Source of the DNA: Pseudovibrio exalbescens
GTDB lineage: Bacteria > Pseudomonadota > Alphaproteobacteria > Rhizobiales > Stappiaceae
Reading direction: 5' to 3'
Length of the DNA: 64,000 nucleotides
NCBI RefSeq assembly: GCF_028737195.1
Contig: NZ_JAQZAJ010000006.1
Location: forward strand, 248,001-312,000
Shown here: in pieces, positions 34,054 to 43,274 of the stretch
Position numbering within the stretch: the stretch's first letter is position 1
Layout: each line of letters begins with the position of its first letter
Made by a program: the position numbers and the translations under genes
The notes under the pieces: generated by a model
Told to the model about the DNA's origin: nothing
Database searches by the model: none
The model's input: the letters and a program-made list of their open reading frames with translations, nothing else

Positions 34054-34688
34054 CAATCGTTGGTCCCCGTCACTGCAACCAGACCGCCGACTTCCTTGAG
34101 GAAGGTCACGACCTCGTCGACCCCATCCCCGCGCTTCAGGTCGGTGAAGCAAAACGGCTTGCTGGCGCGCATTTTCTTTGCATCCCGCACCATGACGCCA
34201 AGGTCGACTTCCACATAAGGCGCAAGGTCCTTTTTGTTGATGATGAGCATGTCAGAGCGCACGATGCCGGGGCCTCCTTTGCGCGGGATCTCCTCGCCCT
34301 GCGCCACGGAGATCACATAGAGGGTGATGTCTGCAAGATCCGGTGAGAAGGTGGCCGCTAGGTTGTCGCCGCCGCTTTCTATGAAGACCATGTCCAGATC
34401 GGGGTGCCGCTCTATGAGTTGATCAATGGCCTGCAGATTGATGGTAGCGTCTTCGCGAATGGCGGTGTGCGGGCAGCCGCCGGTCTCTACCCCCAGCACC
34501 CGGTCTTCAGGCAGGGCCTGCGCACGCACCAACGCGGTGGCGTCTTCGCGGGTGTAGATGTCGTTGGTCACAACAGCGATGGAAAACTGATCGCGAAAGG
34601 CAAGGCAAAGCTTTTCCGTCAGCGTGGTTTTGCCTGAACCAACAGGCCCTCCAATGCCGACGCGCAAAGGTCCGTATGATCCGCTCAT
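34053..34688 (-). CDS. ureG: Urease accessory GTPase UreG
   Basis: 211 residues. P-loop [11 protein letters not shown] near residue 12, [11 protein letters not shown] switch region, [10 protein letters not shown] (the nickel-binding Cys-Pro-His), then [19 protein letters not shown] and [13 protein letters not shown] for guanine recognition. It supplies GTP-driven nickel insertion with UreDF. It overlaps ureF by 4 bp (ATGA). Confidence 0.97.
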   Translation of the reverse strand: MSGSYGPLRVGIGGPVGSGKTTLTEKLCLAFRDQFSIAVVTNDIYTREDATALVRAQALPEDRVLGVETGGCPHTAIREDATINLQAIDQLIERHPDLDMVFIESGGDNLAATFSPDLADITLYVISVAQGEEIPRKGGPGIVRSDMLIINKKDLAPYVEVDLGVMVRDAKKMRASKPFCFTDLKRGDGVDEVVTFLKEVGGLVAVTGTND

Positions 34689-35371
34689 GATCGAAAAATC
34701 CTTGTAGGTTCGGTTTCATGCGCCATGCTGGCGATGTCTGACAGGATGGCAGCGCTCCCAAGAGCATCCAAAGTGGCCCCCTGTGAACGCTCTGTGAGGT
34801 TGATGAAGGTCTGTTCCAGATCGGCGAGCAATTGCACGCCCTCCGATTGGCCTAGGGGCACAAGGCGCAGGCACACCGAGACCAGATTGCTGGTGAAGCT
34901 CTGCAGGTAGCCAAGTTTCAGCTCCTCAAGGAGGATGTGTGTTCGCGCCGCTGCAAGCCCAACCGCCACAGGTAGCGCGGCACTCTTTCCAACCGCTGCT
35001 GCCATGGGGTCTGACTGCCCGATCCACGGCTGCGCATAGGTCAGAAATGCTGTGCCCTGCCGCTGGGTTTCAAAATAGCGTTCCGCACTGGGTGCCATGG
35101 CAAGGCAAAGGCTGTTCACCTCTGCCAGCCGGGCGCTGTCGTTTTCTGTGGCAGCTGCATGGCTTTGTCCCAATACCAGCAGATCGTTCCAGCCCGAACC
35201 ATGGTTGAGTACGCCTTGCAGCCACTCCTTGGCCGTTTCTGCGTTTTGAATAACCCCCGCATTGATGGCAGTTTCCACGCCGTGACTGTAGGAGAATGCG
35301 CCGATCGGGAACGCGGGCGACAGCCATGTGAGCAGCCGCAAAAGCGCCCTTCGGCCATCTGGATCAGTCAT
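34685..35371 (-). CDS. ureF: Urease accessory protein UreF
   Basis: 228 residues from ATG 35371; an ATG four codons upstream (35383) is possible. The conserved opening is [30 protein letters not shown]. All-helical protein that gates UreG in the activation complex. The start lies within the ureE stop region. Confidence 0.95.
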   Translation of the reverse strand: MTDPDGRRALLRLLTWLSPAFPIGAFSYSHGVETAINAGVIQNAETAKEWLQGVLNHGSGWNDLLVLGQSHAAATENDSARLAEVNSLCLAMAPSAERYFETQRQGTAFLTYAQPWIGQSDPMAAAVGKSAALPVAVGLAAARTHILLEELKLGYLQSFTSNLVSVCLRLVPLGQSEGVQLLADLEQTFINLTERSQGATLDALGSAAILSDIASMAHETEPTRIFRS

Positions 35372-35867
35372 GGCTGTGGTCATGCGAATGATGGTGACTG
35401 TGGCCGTGACTGTGTGAATGAGAGCTGCTGCGGTTGGACTTGTGATAAGCGCCGCGGACCGGTGAGAACGCTCCTTCAATTTCGGTGATGGTCGCGCCGA
35501 GGCCTTCGAGCATTTCCTTGATGACGTGATCCTTTAGGATCACGATGCGGTCCAGCTCGATCTGCGAGGGCAGGTGCCGGTTGCCCAGATGCCAGCATAG
35601 TTGGGCATGGTGCAGGGCGTCGCGGGCTTTGACTTCGTAAAGCGGCTCCACAGCGGCCTTTATCACGACGAACTTGCCGCCTTCTGTTTCAATGGCGTCG
35701 CCCTCATCAAACGAGACGGCATCAGCTACTTCGAACAGGACTTTCACTCCTGTATCGGTGGTGAGCACCTTGCGGCGCAAATGGCGTTCGTCATGGGAGA
35801 GTGTGACGGTGCCCAGAACTTCGCCAGAATACGCTCCGGCGCGTTTGTATGTATGTGCAGTAAACAT
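35364..35867 (-). CDS. ureE: Urease accessory nickel metallochaperone UreE
   Basis: 167 residues. N-terminal peptide-binding and C-terminal metal domains (WHLGNRHLPSQIELDRIVILKDHVIKEML with the conserved His). The last 20 or so residues are nearly all His, Ser and Asp, a nickel-storage tail. The start shares one base with the ureC stop (TGATG). Confidence 0.96.
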   Translation of the reverse strand: MFTAHTYKRAGAYSGEVLGTVTLSHDERHLRRKVLTTDTGVKVLFEVADAVSFDEGDAIETEGGKFVVIKAAVEPLYEVKARDALHHAQLCWHLGNRHLPSQIELDRIVILKDHVIKEMLEGLGATITEIEGAFSPVRGAYHKSNRSSSHSHSHGHSHHHSHDHSHD

Positions 35868-37579
35868 CAGAACAAGAAATACCTTTGCGCCATGGGAACC
35901 ACTTCTGCCGGTTCGCAGGTGAGAAGCTCACCGTTTGCGCGAACCTCATAGGTTTCTGGGTCTACCTCCACGTGCGGCGTGGCGCTGTTGTGGATCATGG
36001 AGGCTTTTGAAATGCCCGACCGGGTGTTGTCGACCGCGAGCATCTGTTTGGCGGTGCCCAGTTTTTCCGGGAGACCCGCATCCAGAGCCGCCTTGCTGAC
36101 AAAGGTGACAGAGGAGTTTGTCAGGCTCTTGCCATAGGCTCCGAACATGGGCCGGTAGTGAACGGGCTGCGGTGTTGGAATGGAGGCATTTGGGTCGCCC
36201 ATCATGGCCATGGCGATGGTGCCGCCGGTAAGTACCATGTCTGGCTTCACGCCGAAGAAGGCCGGTGTCCAGAGCACCAGGTCGGCGCGTTTGTCCACTT
36301 CGATGGAACCGATCTCCCGTGACAGCCCGTGGGCGATGGCGGGGTTGATGGTGTACTTGGCGATGTAACGCTTGACGCGAACGTTGTCGTTGTCGCCGGT
36401 TTCTTCCGGAAGAGCGCCGCGCTGGCGCTTCATCTTGTCGGCGGTCTGCCAGGTGCGGATCAGCACTTCGCCCACGCGGCCCATGGCCTGACTGTCCGAG
36501 GCGATGATGGAGAACGCGCCCATGTCGTGCAGAATGTCCTCAGCGGCGATGGTTTCCTTGCGGATGCGGCTTTCGGCAAAGGCCACGTCCTCGGGAATGT
36601 TGGTGTCCAGATGGTGGCAGACCATGAGCATGTCCAGATGCTCGGCAATGGTGTTGCGGGTGTAAGGACGTGTCGGGTTGGTGGAGGATGGCAGGACGTT
36701 TGAAAGGCCGCAAACCTTGATGATGTCCGGCGCATGCCCCCCGCCTGCACCTTCCGTATGGAAGGCATGAATGGTGCGGCCCTTCAGGGCATCGATGGTG
36801 TTCTCGACGAAGCCGCTTTCATTCAGCGTGTCCGTATGGATCATCACCTGAACGTCGCAGCTGTCTGCCACGCTGAGGCAGGTATCGATGGCCGATGGGG
36901 TGGTTCCCCAATCCTCATGAAGCTTCAGCGCGCAGGCCCCGCCAAGCACCATTTCCTCCAGCGCCTTGGGGTGGGAAGCGTTGCCCTTGCCCGCAAACGC
37001 AAGGTTCATGGGAAAGGCGTCTGCCGCCTCAATCATCCGGGCGATGTGCCACGGGCCGGGCGTGCAGGTGGTTGCCAAGGTGCCATGGGCCGGACCCGTG
37101 CCGCCGCCAAGCATGGTGGTGACGCCGGAGGTCAGGGCCTCCTCGATCTGCTGGGGGCAGATGTAGTGAATGTGCGCGTCCATGCCGCCGGCTGTCAGGA
37201 TCTTTCCTTCTCCGGCAATGGCCTCCGTTCCCGGACCAATGATGATGTCGACGCCGCTCTGCATGTCCGGATTGCCTGCCTTGCCAATGGCGGCAATGCG
37301 GCCGTCTTTGAGGCCGATGTCGGCTTTGTAGATGCCGGAATGGTCCACCACCAAGGCGTTGGTGATGACCGTATCGACGGCTCCTTCGGCGCGGGACAGC
37401 TGGCTCTGGCCCATGCCATCGCGGATGACCTTGCCGCCGCCGAACTTCACCTCCTCACCGTAAGTGGTGAAATCCTTCTCCACCTCGATGAAAAGCTCCG
37501 TATCAGCAAGGCGGACCTTGTCGCCCACGGTGGGGCCGAACATGTCTGCGTAGGCGGCGCGAGAAATGGAAGTTGCCAT
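35867..37579 (-). CDS. ureC: Urease alpha subunit UreC
   Basis: 570 residues from ATG 37579, 9 nt after GGAGG; a GTG two codons upstream is unlikely. Metal-site residues: His136 and His138 ([12 protein letters not shown]), carbamylated Lys219 with His221 ([16 protein letters not shown]), and flap Cys in MVCHHLDTN, where catalytic His follows. Hydrolyses urea to ammonia and carbamate in the cytosol with two nickel ions. Full length with no missing residue seen. Confidence 0.98.
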   Translation of the reverse strand: MATSISRAAYADMFGPTVGDKVRLADTELFIEVEKDFTTYGEEVKFGGGKVIRDGMGQSQLSRAEGAVDTVITNALVVDHSGIYKADIGLKDGRIAAIGKAGNPDMQSGVDIIIGPGTEAIAGEGKILTAGGMDAHIHYICPQQIEEALTSGVTTMLGGGTGPAHGTLATTCTPGPWHIARMIEAADAFPMNLAFAGKGNASHPKALEEMVLGGACALKLHEDWGTTPSAIDTCLSVADSCDVQVMIHTDTLNESGFVENTIDALKGRTIHAFHTEGAGGGHAPDIIKVCGLSNVLPSSTNPTRPYTRNTIAEHLDMLMVCHHLDTNIPEDVAFAESRIRKETIAAEDILHDMGAFSIIASDSQAMGRVGEVLIRTWQTADKMKRQRGALPEETGDNDNVRVKRYIAKYTINPAIAHGLSREIGSIEVDKRADLVLWTPAFFGVKPDMVLTGGTIAMAMMGDPNASIPTPQPVHYRPMFGAYGKSLTNSSVTFVSKAALDAGLPEKLGTAKQMLAVDNTRSGISKASMIHNSATPHVEVDPETYEVRANGELLTCEPAEVVPMAQRYFLF

Positions 37580-37581
37580 GG

Positions 37582-37887
37582 TCACGCCCCTCCGCTTGGT
37601 TTGATCTGGAAGCCCTGAATGGTCTGCGTGCCCCCAACGGGGATCAAGTGAACTTCGCGGGTCTGCCCAGGCTCAAAGCGCACGGCAGTGCCGGGGGCAA
37701 TGTCGAGGCGCTTTCCATGTGCGGCCTTTCGGTCAAAGGTGAGGGCGGCATTTACCTCGGCAAAGTGATAATGACTGCCCACCTGAACCGGACGGTCGCC
37801 AGTGTTGGCCACCTTGAGCGTGATGCTGTCCACGCCCTCGTTGAGGGTGATGTCGCCACTGGCGACAATAACTTCTCCGGGGATCAT
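37582..37887 (-). CDS. ureB: Urease beta subunit UreB
   Basis: 101 residues, the standard length. [18 protein letters not shown] and [14 protein letters not shown] with [20 protein letters not shown] are diagnostic. Two bp separate its stop from the ureC start. Confidence 0.97.
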   Translation of the reverse strand: MIPGEVIVASGDITLNEGVDSITLKVANTGDRPVQVGSHYHFAEVNAALTFDRKAAHGKRLDIAPGTAVRFEPGQTREVHLIPVGGTQTIQGFQIKPSGGA

Positions 37888-37896
37888 GAAGGCTCC

Positions 37897-38475
37897 TTAT
37901 GCGGTAAACGCGAGCGCAAGACCGCCAGCAGCGAACAGGCCACCAACGACCCGAAGGATCGTCTTGCCAGCCTTGCCAGTTGCCACTGTGCCAAAGCCAA
38001 GCCCGGCAAGAAGCAAACAGGAGGTGGCAACGGAAAAGCCGAGGGCGTAGCCAACAAGGCTTCCGCCCGGCGCTTCAAGACCGTGAGCTGCCCCGTGAAA
38101 CAGAGCAAACAGGCCAACGATGATGCAACCAACGGCGCATGGCAGCTTCAGAGCCAATGCAATCAACAGACCGGTTATAACAACGGACGCAAGGATTCCC
38201 GGCTCGATGAGCGGGATGGAAACACCCGCAGCTGCGAGCCCAAAGCCAAGCAGCATGGCAGCGACAAACGAGACAGGCCACCAGTAGATGCGGTTTCCGC
38301 CGACAAGAGCGGCCCAGATGCCCACCGCGATCATGGCGAGCATGTGGTCCAGCCCCCCGAGCGGGTGCAGGAGGCCGGAAACAAAGCTGGATGTGTTTTC
38401 ATGGCCCGCATGGGCCGCAGCGGTCGTGACGCCAGCGAGAGTGGCTATTGCGGTGAGTGCTATAAGCTTTTTCAT
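37897..38475 (-). CDS. ureJ: HupE/UreJ-family nickel permease
   Basis: 192 residues. A signal-like N-terminus (ending AAAHAGHENTS), the HPLGGLDHMLAM motif (HPxxGxDH) and FALFHGAAHGLEAPGG are diagnostic of HupE/UreJ. Several hydrophobic segments. It imports nickel for the urease centre and lies inside the operon, 9 bp before ureB. Confidence 0.93.
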   Translation of the reverse strand: MKKLIALTAIATLAGVTTAAAHAGHENTSSFVSGLLHPLGGLDHMLAMIAVGIWAALVGGNRIYWWPVSFVAAMLLGFGLAAAGVSIPLIEPGILASVVITGLLIALALKLPCAVGCIIVGLFALFHGAAHGLEAPGGSLVGYALGFSVATSCLLLAGLGFGTVATGKAGKTILRVVGGLFAAGGLALAFTA

Positions 38476-38559
38476 CGGGTTCCCCTCGGGATGGACAGGT
38501 ATGAACGGGTTATTTTGGATGCCCGCGTTCCTGCTAATGTTGTTCTTGAGTTCGATCGA

Positions 38560-38802
38560 TCAGGCGGCGCAGCCCTCAGGCTTTAGAGTTCGTCGGGTTT
38601 GGGCTGGAAACTTGCCAAGCAAGGCGGTTGGACGCGCAGGGCGAGGGACAAGCTCACCGCCGCAGTTGGGGCAGGTGCCCTTCAGGACACTGTCGTTACA
38701 GTGCGCACAAAATGTGCACTCAAAAGTGCAGATGAAGGCGCCTTGTTGGTCGGCGGGCAAATCGCGATCGCAGCATTCACAACCGGGTCTCATTTCCAGC
38801 AT
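38560..38802 (-). CDS. DUF1272 small cysteine-rich protein
   Basis: 80 residues. Four CxxC-type pairs: PGCECCDRDLP, FECTFCAHCND and GTCPNCGGELV, giving a likely zinc-binding fold; the match to DUF1272 is clear to me. A perfect AGGAGG lies 8 nt before the ATG. It sits between ureA and ureJ in the urease operon. Its role there is unknown; a metal-handling role is only a guess. Confidence 0.85.
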   Translation of the reverse strand: MLEMRPGCECCDRDLPADQQGAFICTFECTFCAHCNDSVLKGTCPNCGGELVPRPARPTALLGKFPAQTRRTLKPEGCAA

Positions 38803-38839
38803 GGCACTTTCCTCCTTTTGCGCCGTGTTGTGTCACCAT

Positions 38840-39142
38840 TCACCGAATGGGCTCGTGGACGGTGACCAGTTTGACGCCATCTGGAAAAGTGGCTTCCACT
38901 TGAATGTCATGGATCATCTCTGGAATGCCTTCCATTACCTGATCACGGGTGATCACATGGGCACCGGCTTCCATAAGATCGGCTACGCTGCGGCCGTCGC
39001 GGGCACCTTCAACAACATAGTCTGTCACAATGGCAACAGCTTCTGGATGGTTGAGCTTGACCCCGCGCTCCAGGCGAGCGCGGGCAACCATGGCGGCCAT
39101 GGCGACAAGCAGTTTGTCCTTTTCCCGAGGGGTGAGGTTCAT
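38840..39142 (-). CDS. ureA: Urease gamma subunit UreA
   Basis: 100 residues, exact family length. Opens [39 protein letters not shown] and includes [12 protein letters not shown], highly conserved. AGGAGT ribosome site 4 nt before the ATG. It follows ureD by 9 bp. Confidence 0.97.
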   Translation of the reverse strand: MNLTPREKDKLLVAMAAMVARARLERGVKLNHPEAVAIVTDYVVEGARDGRSVADLMEAGAHVITRDQVMEGIPEMIHDIQVEATFPDGVKLVTVHEPIR

Positions 39143-39151
39143 TGGGACTCC

Positions 39152-40021
39152 TTACAAACTCCAAAGCTTGGGCAATGCGCGCTCGGGGCGCAGGCCCTGC
39201 AAAAACGGGATCAGCTTCTGGCGCAGATCAAACCCTGTGGCGGCAGTGAGCCGCGCTGTGATCTTGCCGTTGAAAGTGCTGATGCCAAAGGAAAGGTCTG
39301 GTGTTTTGGGCCGCAGCGCGTCACACCGCGCCTCAAGCACCTCTTGATCTTCAGGCCCTAAATAAACAACGGAGGCAAACGCCCGTTGGCTGGCTAGAGT
39401 GCTGTTGCCTGCCGCGATTTTTGTAACCTCGCCAGAGAACAGAAGGTCGTCCGCATGAACAAGCTTGCCACCACGATGAATGCGCCAGCGGTCGCTGAAA
39501 TGGGCCATTTCCACCTGCTCACCCATGGCGTCTCGCCCTAAAATGACGGCCTCCACCGCAAGAAAACGGGCATCCTCTGCCATGTGAACATGCATCTGGC
39601 GGGAGAGGGAAGCGCGGTCAAACAGGATGGTTTCCTGCGGGAGCCAATGTAGTTCCGATCCCTTGTCCAAAGAGAGGAACGAGGTGACATTGGCTGTCCC
39701 CTCACTGGCCTTGTAGATTTTCTCACAGGCCTGAGTTGTCAGAACGGAGCGGGTGTTGACCCCGGCTTCTACCGACCAATCGAGTACGTCGCCGCCTGTC
39801 AAACCGCCGCTGGTGTTGATGAGCACAGCCTCGGCCATGTCGCTATAGACTTTGGGCAGGCGCACCTTGGCGGCTCCCTCTTGATAGAGGGTTTCAAGGC
39901 GTGTGGCGCTTGTTGTTGGATCTTCAGATGGTGCAGGTTTAAACGCAATACGACCCACACCGGCAGTGCGCTGCAGCCCCGCAACGGGGGTCGGCTTTTC
40001 TGCCAGGTTATGTGCGGTCAT
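39152..40021 (-). CDS. ureD: Urease accessory protein UreD
   Basis: 289 residues from ATG 40021; the frame is open further upstream but the conserved sequence starts near residue 20 (VGRIAFKP). Typical motifs: LINTSGGLTGGD, TTQACEKIYKA, LHWLPQETILFD. It recruits UreFG to apo-urease. First gene of the operon, with a sigma-54 promoter about 80 bp upstream. Confidence 0.95.
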   Translation of the reverse strand: MTAHNLAEKPTPVAGLQRTAGVGRIAFKPAPSEDPTTSATRLETLYQEGAAKVRLPKVYSDMAEAVLINTSGGLTGGDVLDWSVEAGVNTRSVLTTQACEKIYKASEGTANVTSFLSLDKGSELHWLPQETILFDRASLSRQMHVHMAEDARFLAVEAVILGRDAMGEQVEMAHFSDRWRIHRGGKLVHADDLLFSGEVTKIAAGNSTLASQRAFASVVYLGPEDQEVLEARCDALRPKTPDLSFGISTFNGKITARLTAATGFDLRQKLIPFLQGLRPERALPKLWSL

Positions 40022-40479
40022 GGTTATTATCCAATCTTTTGATCTAAAGGTCTCCCTTGGCCGAACACAGCCAAAACGTGCCCAATCTGCGTTCGTCCTC
40101 GGTGGGTTTAGCAAGCTACGTGCCAATACTAGAATGCGGAGTTGGTAGCCCTTCAACCCACTGAATCTACGAGGGATTCAGGGTTGTGAGTATGGCCTGA
40201 TGCACGCGGCCTGTTTTGCGGGATGGTAAGTCTGTGCCTATAAATTAAGCAATTGCGACAAGGGTGGGTTTCTCGGGCATGAAGTGAGGCGAAACATCGC
40301 CGTCCCGAAAGGGTTTGGCTGAGAGACTACAAGCCGCGGCGTTCTGCGTTCTTTTGCGTATTGGGGGTTGGCGGTGCCGCTTTTTTGCGTGAGGCGCAAA
40401 ACTGATTTGTCTGCGCTCCTCTTAATCAAGCGATCTGCGGGGAGTAGGGTGCGCTCAAATCGCTAGAGGATTAAAGAAA
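40022..40479. other. Divergent promoter region between ureD and the OYE genes
   Basis: About 460 bp without a gene. It holds the ureD sigma-54 promoter (40110-40126), a bulged stem (CTGAATC 40161-40167 with GATTCAG 40175-40181), and an inverted repeat TTTTGCG (40383-40389) with CGCAAAA (40395-40401) about 80 bp before the first OYE gene. Confidence 0.6.
40110..40126 (-). promoter_or_regulatory. Sigma-54 (RpoN) promoter of the urease operon
   Basis: Minus-strand TTGGCACGTAGCTTGCT. It fits the -24/-12 consensus YTGGCACGrNNNTTGCW at all fixed positions, with GG and GC 10 bp apart. Transcription would start near 40099, giving a leader of about 78 nt before ureD. Implies nitrogen control through NtrC or a related activator. 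Confidence 0.82.
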
Positions 40480-41577
40480 ATGACCGCTGCACTGTTCAAC
40501 CCTATCAAACTTGGCGATCGGGAGCTCACAAATCGGATCGTCATGCCGCCAATGACACGTTCCCGCGCGAGCCAGCCGGGAGATGTGGCCAATGACCTGA
40601 TGGCACAATACTACGCGCAAAGAGCTTCTGCGGGCCTGATCGTTTCCGAAGGGACGCAGATCTCAGAGATGGGCAAGGGCTATGCCTGGACGCCGGGCAT
40701 CTATACCCCGGAGCAGATAGCCGGTTGGCGCACTGTGACGGATGCGGTGCATGCCAAGGGCGGGACCATGTTCGCCCAGCTGTGGCATGTGGGCCGGGTG
40801 ACGCACCCCGACAACATTGGCGGCCGGCAGCCGATTTCTTCCTCAGCCATTCAGGCGGAAGGGGTCAAGGTGTTTGTCGACAACGGAACGGATGCACCCG
40901 GCTTTGTGCTCTCCGCCAAGCCGCGTGAGATGACCGTTGACGAGATTAAAGAGGTGGTTGGCGAGTACCGTCAGGCCGCGCTTAACGCCATTGAGGCAGG
41001 TTTTGACGGCATCGAGCTGCATGCAGCCAACGGCTATCTGATCAACCAGTTTATCGATTCAGAATCCAATGCGCGCACTGATGAATATGGCGGCAGCCTT
41101 GAAAACCGGCTGCGCTTTCTGGATGAAGTTGTGAGCGCCATGATCGACGCCATTGGTGCAGACCGCGTCGGGGTGCGGCTTGCGCCATTGACCACGCTGA
41201 ACGGCACTGTTGATGCCAACCCGATTGAAACCTATACGGCGGCTGCCAAGCTCCTGAATGCGCGTGGGATCGTTTATCTGCATATTGCGGAGGTTGACTG
41301 GGATGATGCGCCGGACACGCCGATTGAATTCAAGCGTGCTCTGCGTGAGGCGTTTAAGGGCGTGCTGATTTATGCGGGCCGCTATACACCGCAAAGCGCG
41401 GAACAAGCGCTTCAGGACGGTCTTGCGGATATGATCGCATTCGGGCGGCCCTTTGTGGCGAACCCGGATTTGCCAGAGCGCATCAAGAACAACCAGAGCC
41501 TTGCGACCCATGATCCGAACACCTTGTTCGGTGGCGGTGCCAAAGGCTTGATCGACTATCCGACTTTTTCTGCCTGA
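40480..41577 (+). CDS. Old yellow enzyme-family alkene reductase (copy 1)
   Basis: 365 residues, TIM barrel, FMN-dependent. Starts LFNPIKLGDRELTNRIVMPPMTRSRAS and has QLWHVGR, substrate-binding HAANGYLINQFIDSESN (the H-x-x-N pair) and DEYGGSLENRLRFLDEV. Reduces activated alkenes or nitro compounds with NAD(P)H. Near relatives are NemA and N-ethylmaleimide reductases. Tandem with the copy at 41641. Confidence 0.93.
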   Translation: MTAALFNPIKLGDRELTNRIVMPPMTRSRASQPGDVANDLMAQYYAQRASAGLIVSEGTQISEMGKGYAWTPGIYTPEQIAGWRTVTDAVHAKGGTMFAQLWHVGRVTHPDNIGGRQPISSSAIQAEGVKVFVDNGTDAPGFVLSAKPREMTVDEIKEVVGEYRQAALNAIEAGFDGIELHAANGYLINQFIDSESNARTDEYGGSLENRLRFLDEVVSAMIDAIGADRVGVRLAPLTTLNGTVDANPIETYTAAAKLLNARGIVYLHIAEVDWDDAPDTPIEFKRALREAFKGVLIYAGRYTPQSAEQALQDGLADMIAFGRPFVANPDLPERIKNNQSLATHDPNTLFGGGAKGLIDYPTFSA

Positions 41578-41640
41578 CCTGACGCCCGGCACCGCTTCAC
41601 CTCCCGCTCATTGAGGCGGTGCCGCGCAAGGAGTTTCCAA

Positions 41641-42732
41641 ATGTTGTTTGAACGTTTTAGCCATGGAGGCTTTGAGGTCTCCAATCGTATCGCCATGGCC
41701 CCAATGACCCGCTCGCGCACGTCGCAGCCTGGCGATCGGCCCAATGACATGATGGCCACCTACTACGCACAGCGCGCAAGTGCGGGCCTCATCATTTCTG
41801 AGGGGACACCAATTTCAGCGGTTGCGCGGGGCTATTCCATGACGCCCGGCATCTATACGCCTGAGCAGATCGAGGGCTGGAAGAAGGTGACTTCCGCAGT
41901 CCATGAAAAAGGCGGCAAGATCTTTGTTCAGCTTTGGCATGTGGGCCGTCGCTCTCATGAGACCATTGCTGGCACGCAGCCTGTGGCGCCCTCGGCGCTG
42001 AAAGACGAAGACAAGGTGTTCGGGCCTCTTCCTGAAGGCGGTTACGGCATGATTGAAACCGGCGTTCCGCGGGCCATGACCGGCAGAGACATTGAGCGGA
42101 CGATTGCCGATTTTGTGCAAGGGGCGAAGAACGCCGTTGCGGCGGGTTTCGATGGCGTGGAGCTTCACGGTGCCCATGGCTACCTGATCGACCAGTTTCT
42201 TCGCAAGGCGAGCAACCACCGCGAAGATGCCTATGGAGGCACTCAGGAGAACCGCATGCGCTTCATGCTGGAGGCGGTTGAGGCGGTGGCGAGAGCAATT
42301 GGTGCCGACAAGACGGCTATTCGCCTCTCTCCGTTTGTGACGGAGGGCTTTGGCGAACCTGATGACGAGATTGTTGACCTGACACTGAAGGCGCTGGAAA
42401 AAATGGCACCGCTCAAGCTGGCATACATCCATTTCAGCGAGAACATCTCCAACTATACCGAGGTGCCGGAGAGCTTTCGCGAAGAGGTGCGCAAGATCTA
42501 TCCTGCCCCAATCATGGTTGCAGGCAAGCTGACACAGGAAAAGGCGCAGGCGCTGTTGGACAAGAACCACGCGGATTTGGTGGCATTCGGTCAGCCGTTC
42601 ATTACCAATCCGGACTTTGTTGACCGTCTGCGAAACGGGATTGCACTCACGCCTGTGGGCTATGATGCGCATGCCACATTCTATGGCGGTGATGAAAAGG
42701 GCTATACCGATTACCCCGTCGCGGCGGCCTAG
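41641..42732 (+). CDS. Old yellow enzyme-family alkene reductase (copy 2)
   Basis: 363 residues from ATG 41641 (AAGGAG upstream). Same family as the preceding gene (ISEGTPISAVARGYSMTPGIYTPEQIEGW, QLWHVGRRSH). It has HGAHGYLIDQFLRKASNHRED, so the H-x-x-N of copy 1 is H-x-x-H here, which suggests a different substrate preference. Separated from copy 1 by 63 bp that carry a 9-bp stem (CGGCACCGC 41587-41595 with GCGGTGCCG 41616-41624). Ends before a clear terminator. Confidence 0.92.
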   Translation: MLFERFSHGGFEVSNRIAMAPMTRSRTSQPGDRPNDMMATYYAQRASAGLIISEGTPISAVARGYSMTPGIYTPEQIEGWKKVTSAVHEKGGKIFVQLWHVGRRSHETIAGTQPVAPSALKDEDKVFGPLPEGGYGMIETGVPRAMTGRDIERTIADFVQGAKNAVAAGFDGVELHGAHGYLIDQFLRKASNHREDAYGGTQENRMRFMLEAVEAVARAIGADKTAIRLSPFVTEGFGEPDDEIVDLTLKALEKMAPLKLAYIHFSENISNYTEVPESFREEVRKIYPAPIMVAGKLTQEKAQALLDKNHADLVAFGQPFITNPDFVDRLRNGIALTPVGYDAHATFYGGDEKGYTDYPVAAA

Positions 42733-42743
42733 ATGACCCTTGA

Positions 42744-42770
42744 AGCCAGAGCCACGCGCTCTGGCTTTTT
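42744..42770 (+). terminator. Intrinsic terminator after the OYE pair
   Basis: AGCCAGAGC (42744-42752), loop CACGC, GCTCTGGCT (42758-42766), then TTTT. Placed 11 nt after the second OYE stop and just before the convergent lipoprotein gene. Confidence 0.85.
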
Positions 42771-42771
42771 G

Positions 42772-43131
42772 CTAGGCATCGGGGCTTAGCAGAACCTCTA
42801 TCAAGATTTTGTTGGTGGCTGGATAGGGCTGCGAGATCCATTCCCCGCGAAAAGTGGTGTAGCCTTGCGCTGCGCAAACGAGATCGTTGTTCTCATAGCC
42901 TGGTGGGACGACCATGTAGCCCGGTGTCGGCTCGATGAAAAGGGTGTTGGGCTGTCCGGCCAGATGACAGCGCGCGCCAATTGGATTGGTGGCGACTGTG
43001 AGCAGATAGCCGCCCGGCGGGATTGCGACCTCGGTTGAGAAAGCCTTGGGCAGCCTTTCTTCATCCGTCTGGCAGCCTGCCAGCAGACAAAGGAAGCATG
43101 CGACTGCGAAATGCCTAGTACCAATGACCAA
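42772..43131 (-). CDS. Small lipoprotein of unknown function
   Basis: 119 residues. A lipobox (LLAGC, Cys at residue 20) follows a short hydrophobic signal. The mature part is mostly beta (VAIPPGGYLLTVATNPIGARCHLAG, YENNDLVCAAQGYTTFRGEW), reminiscent of PEGA-type domains but not assigned. The only in-frame start before the signal is a TTG at 43131, with CGAGGG 5 nt upstream. That ribosome site overlaps the left arm of the inverted repeat at 43138. Confidence 0.7.
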   Translation of the reverse strand: MVIGTRHFAVACFLCLLAGCQTDEERLPKAFSTEVAIPPGGYLLTVATNPIGARCHLAGQPNTLFIEPTPGYMVVPPGYENNDLVCAAQGYTTFRGEWISQPYPATNKILIEVLLSPDA

Positions 43132-43137
43132 GTGTGC

Positions 43138-43197
43138 CCTCGGGTTTCCTGTTATTGTGTCAGGCTACGATCCCCTCATATTGAAGGAAACCCGAGG
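43138..43197. repeat. 13-bp perfect inverted repeat upstream of LuxR and lipoprotein genes
   Basis: CCTCGGGTTTCCT (43138-43150) and AGGAAACCCGAGG (43185-43197), 34 bp apart. The left arm covers the lipoprotein ribosome site; the right arm is 77 bp before the LuxR ATG. A related short palindrome (GCAGG-AAA-CCTGC) sits at the LuxR start near 43284. Could be a regulator site or an RNA stem. Confidence 0.5.
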
Positions 43198-43274
43198 AAA
43201 AAGCGGTACTTGCTTTTGTCGGGCAAGAAAGCTTTGGAAGCCTGACGGAAACATCTGCCGGTTTTCTGCGTAAT

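Noticed and set aside
41587-41624. Terminator between the two OYE genes
   Set aside because: The 9-bp stem has a 20-nt loop and no T-run, so it is not a convincing terminator.
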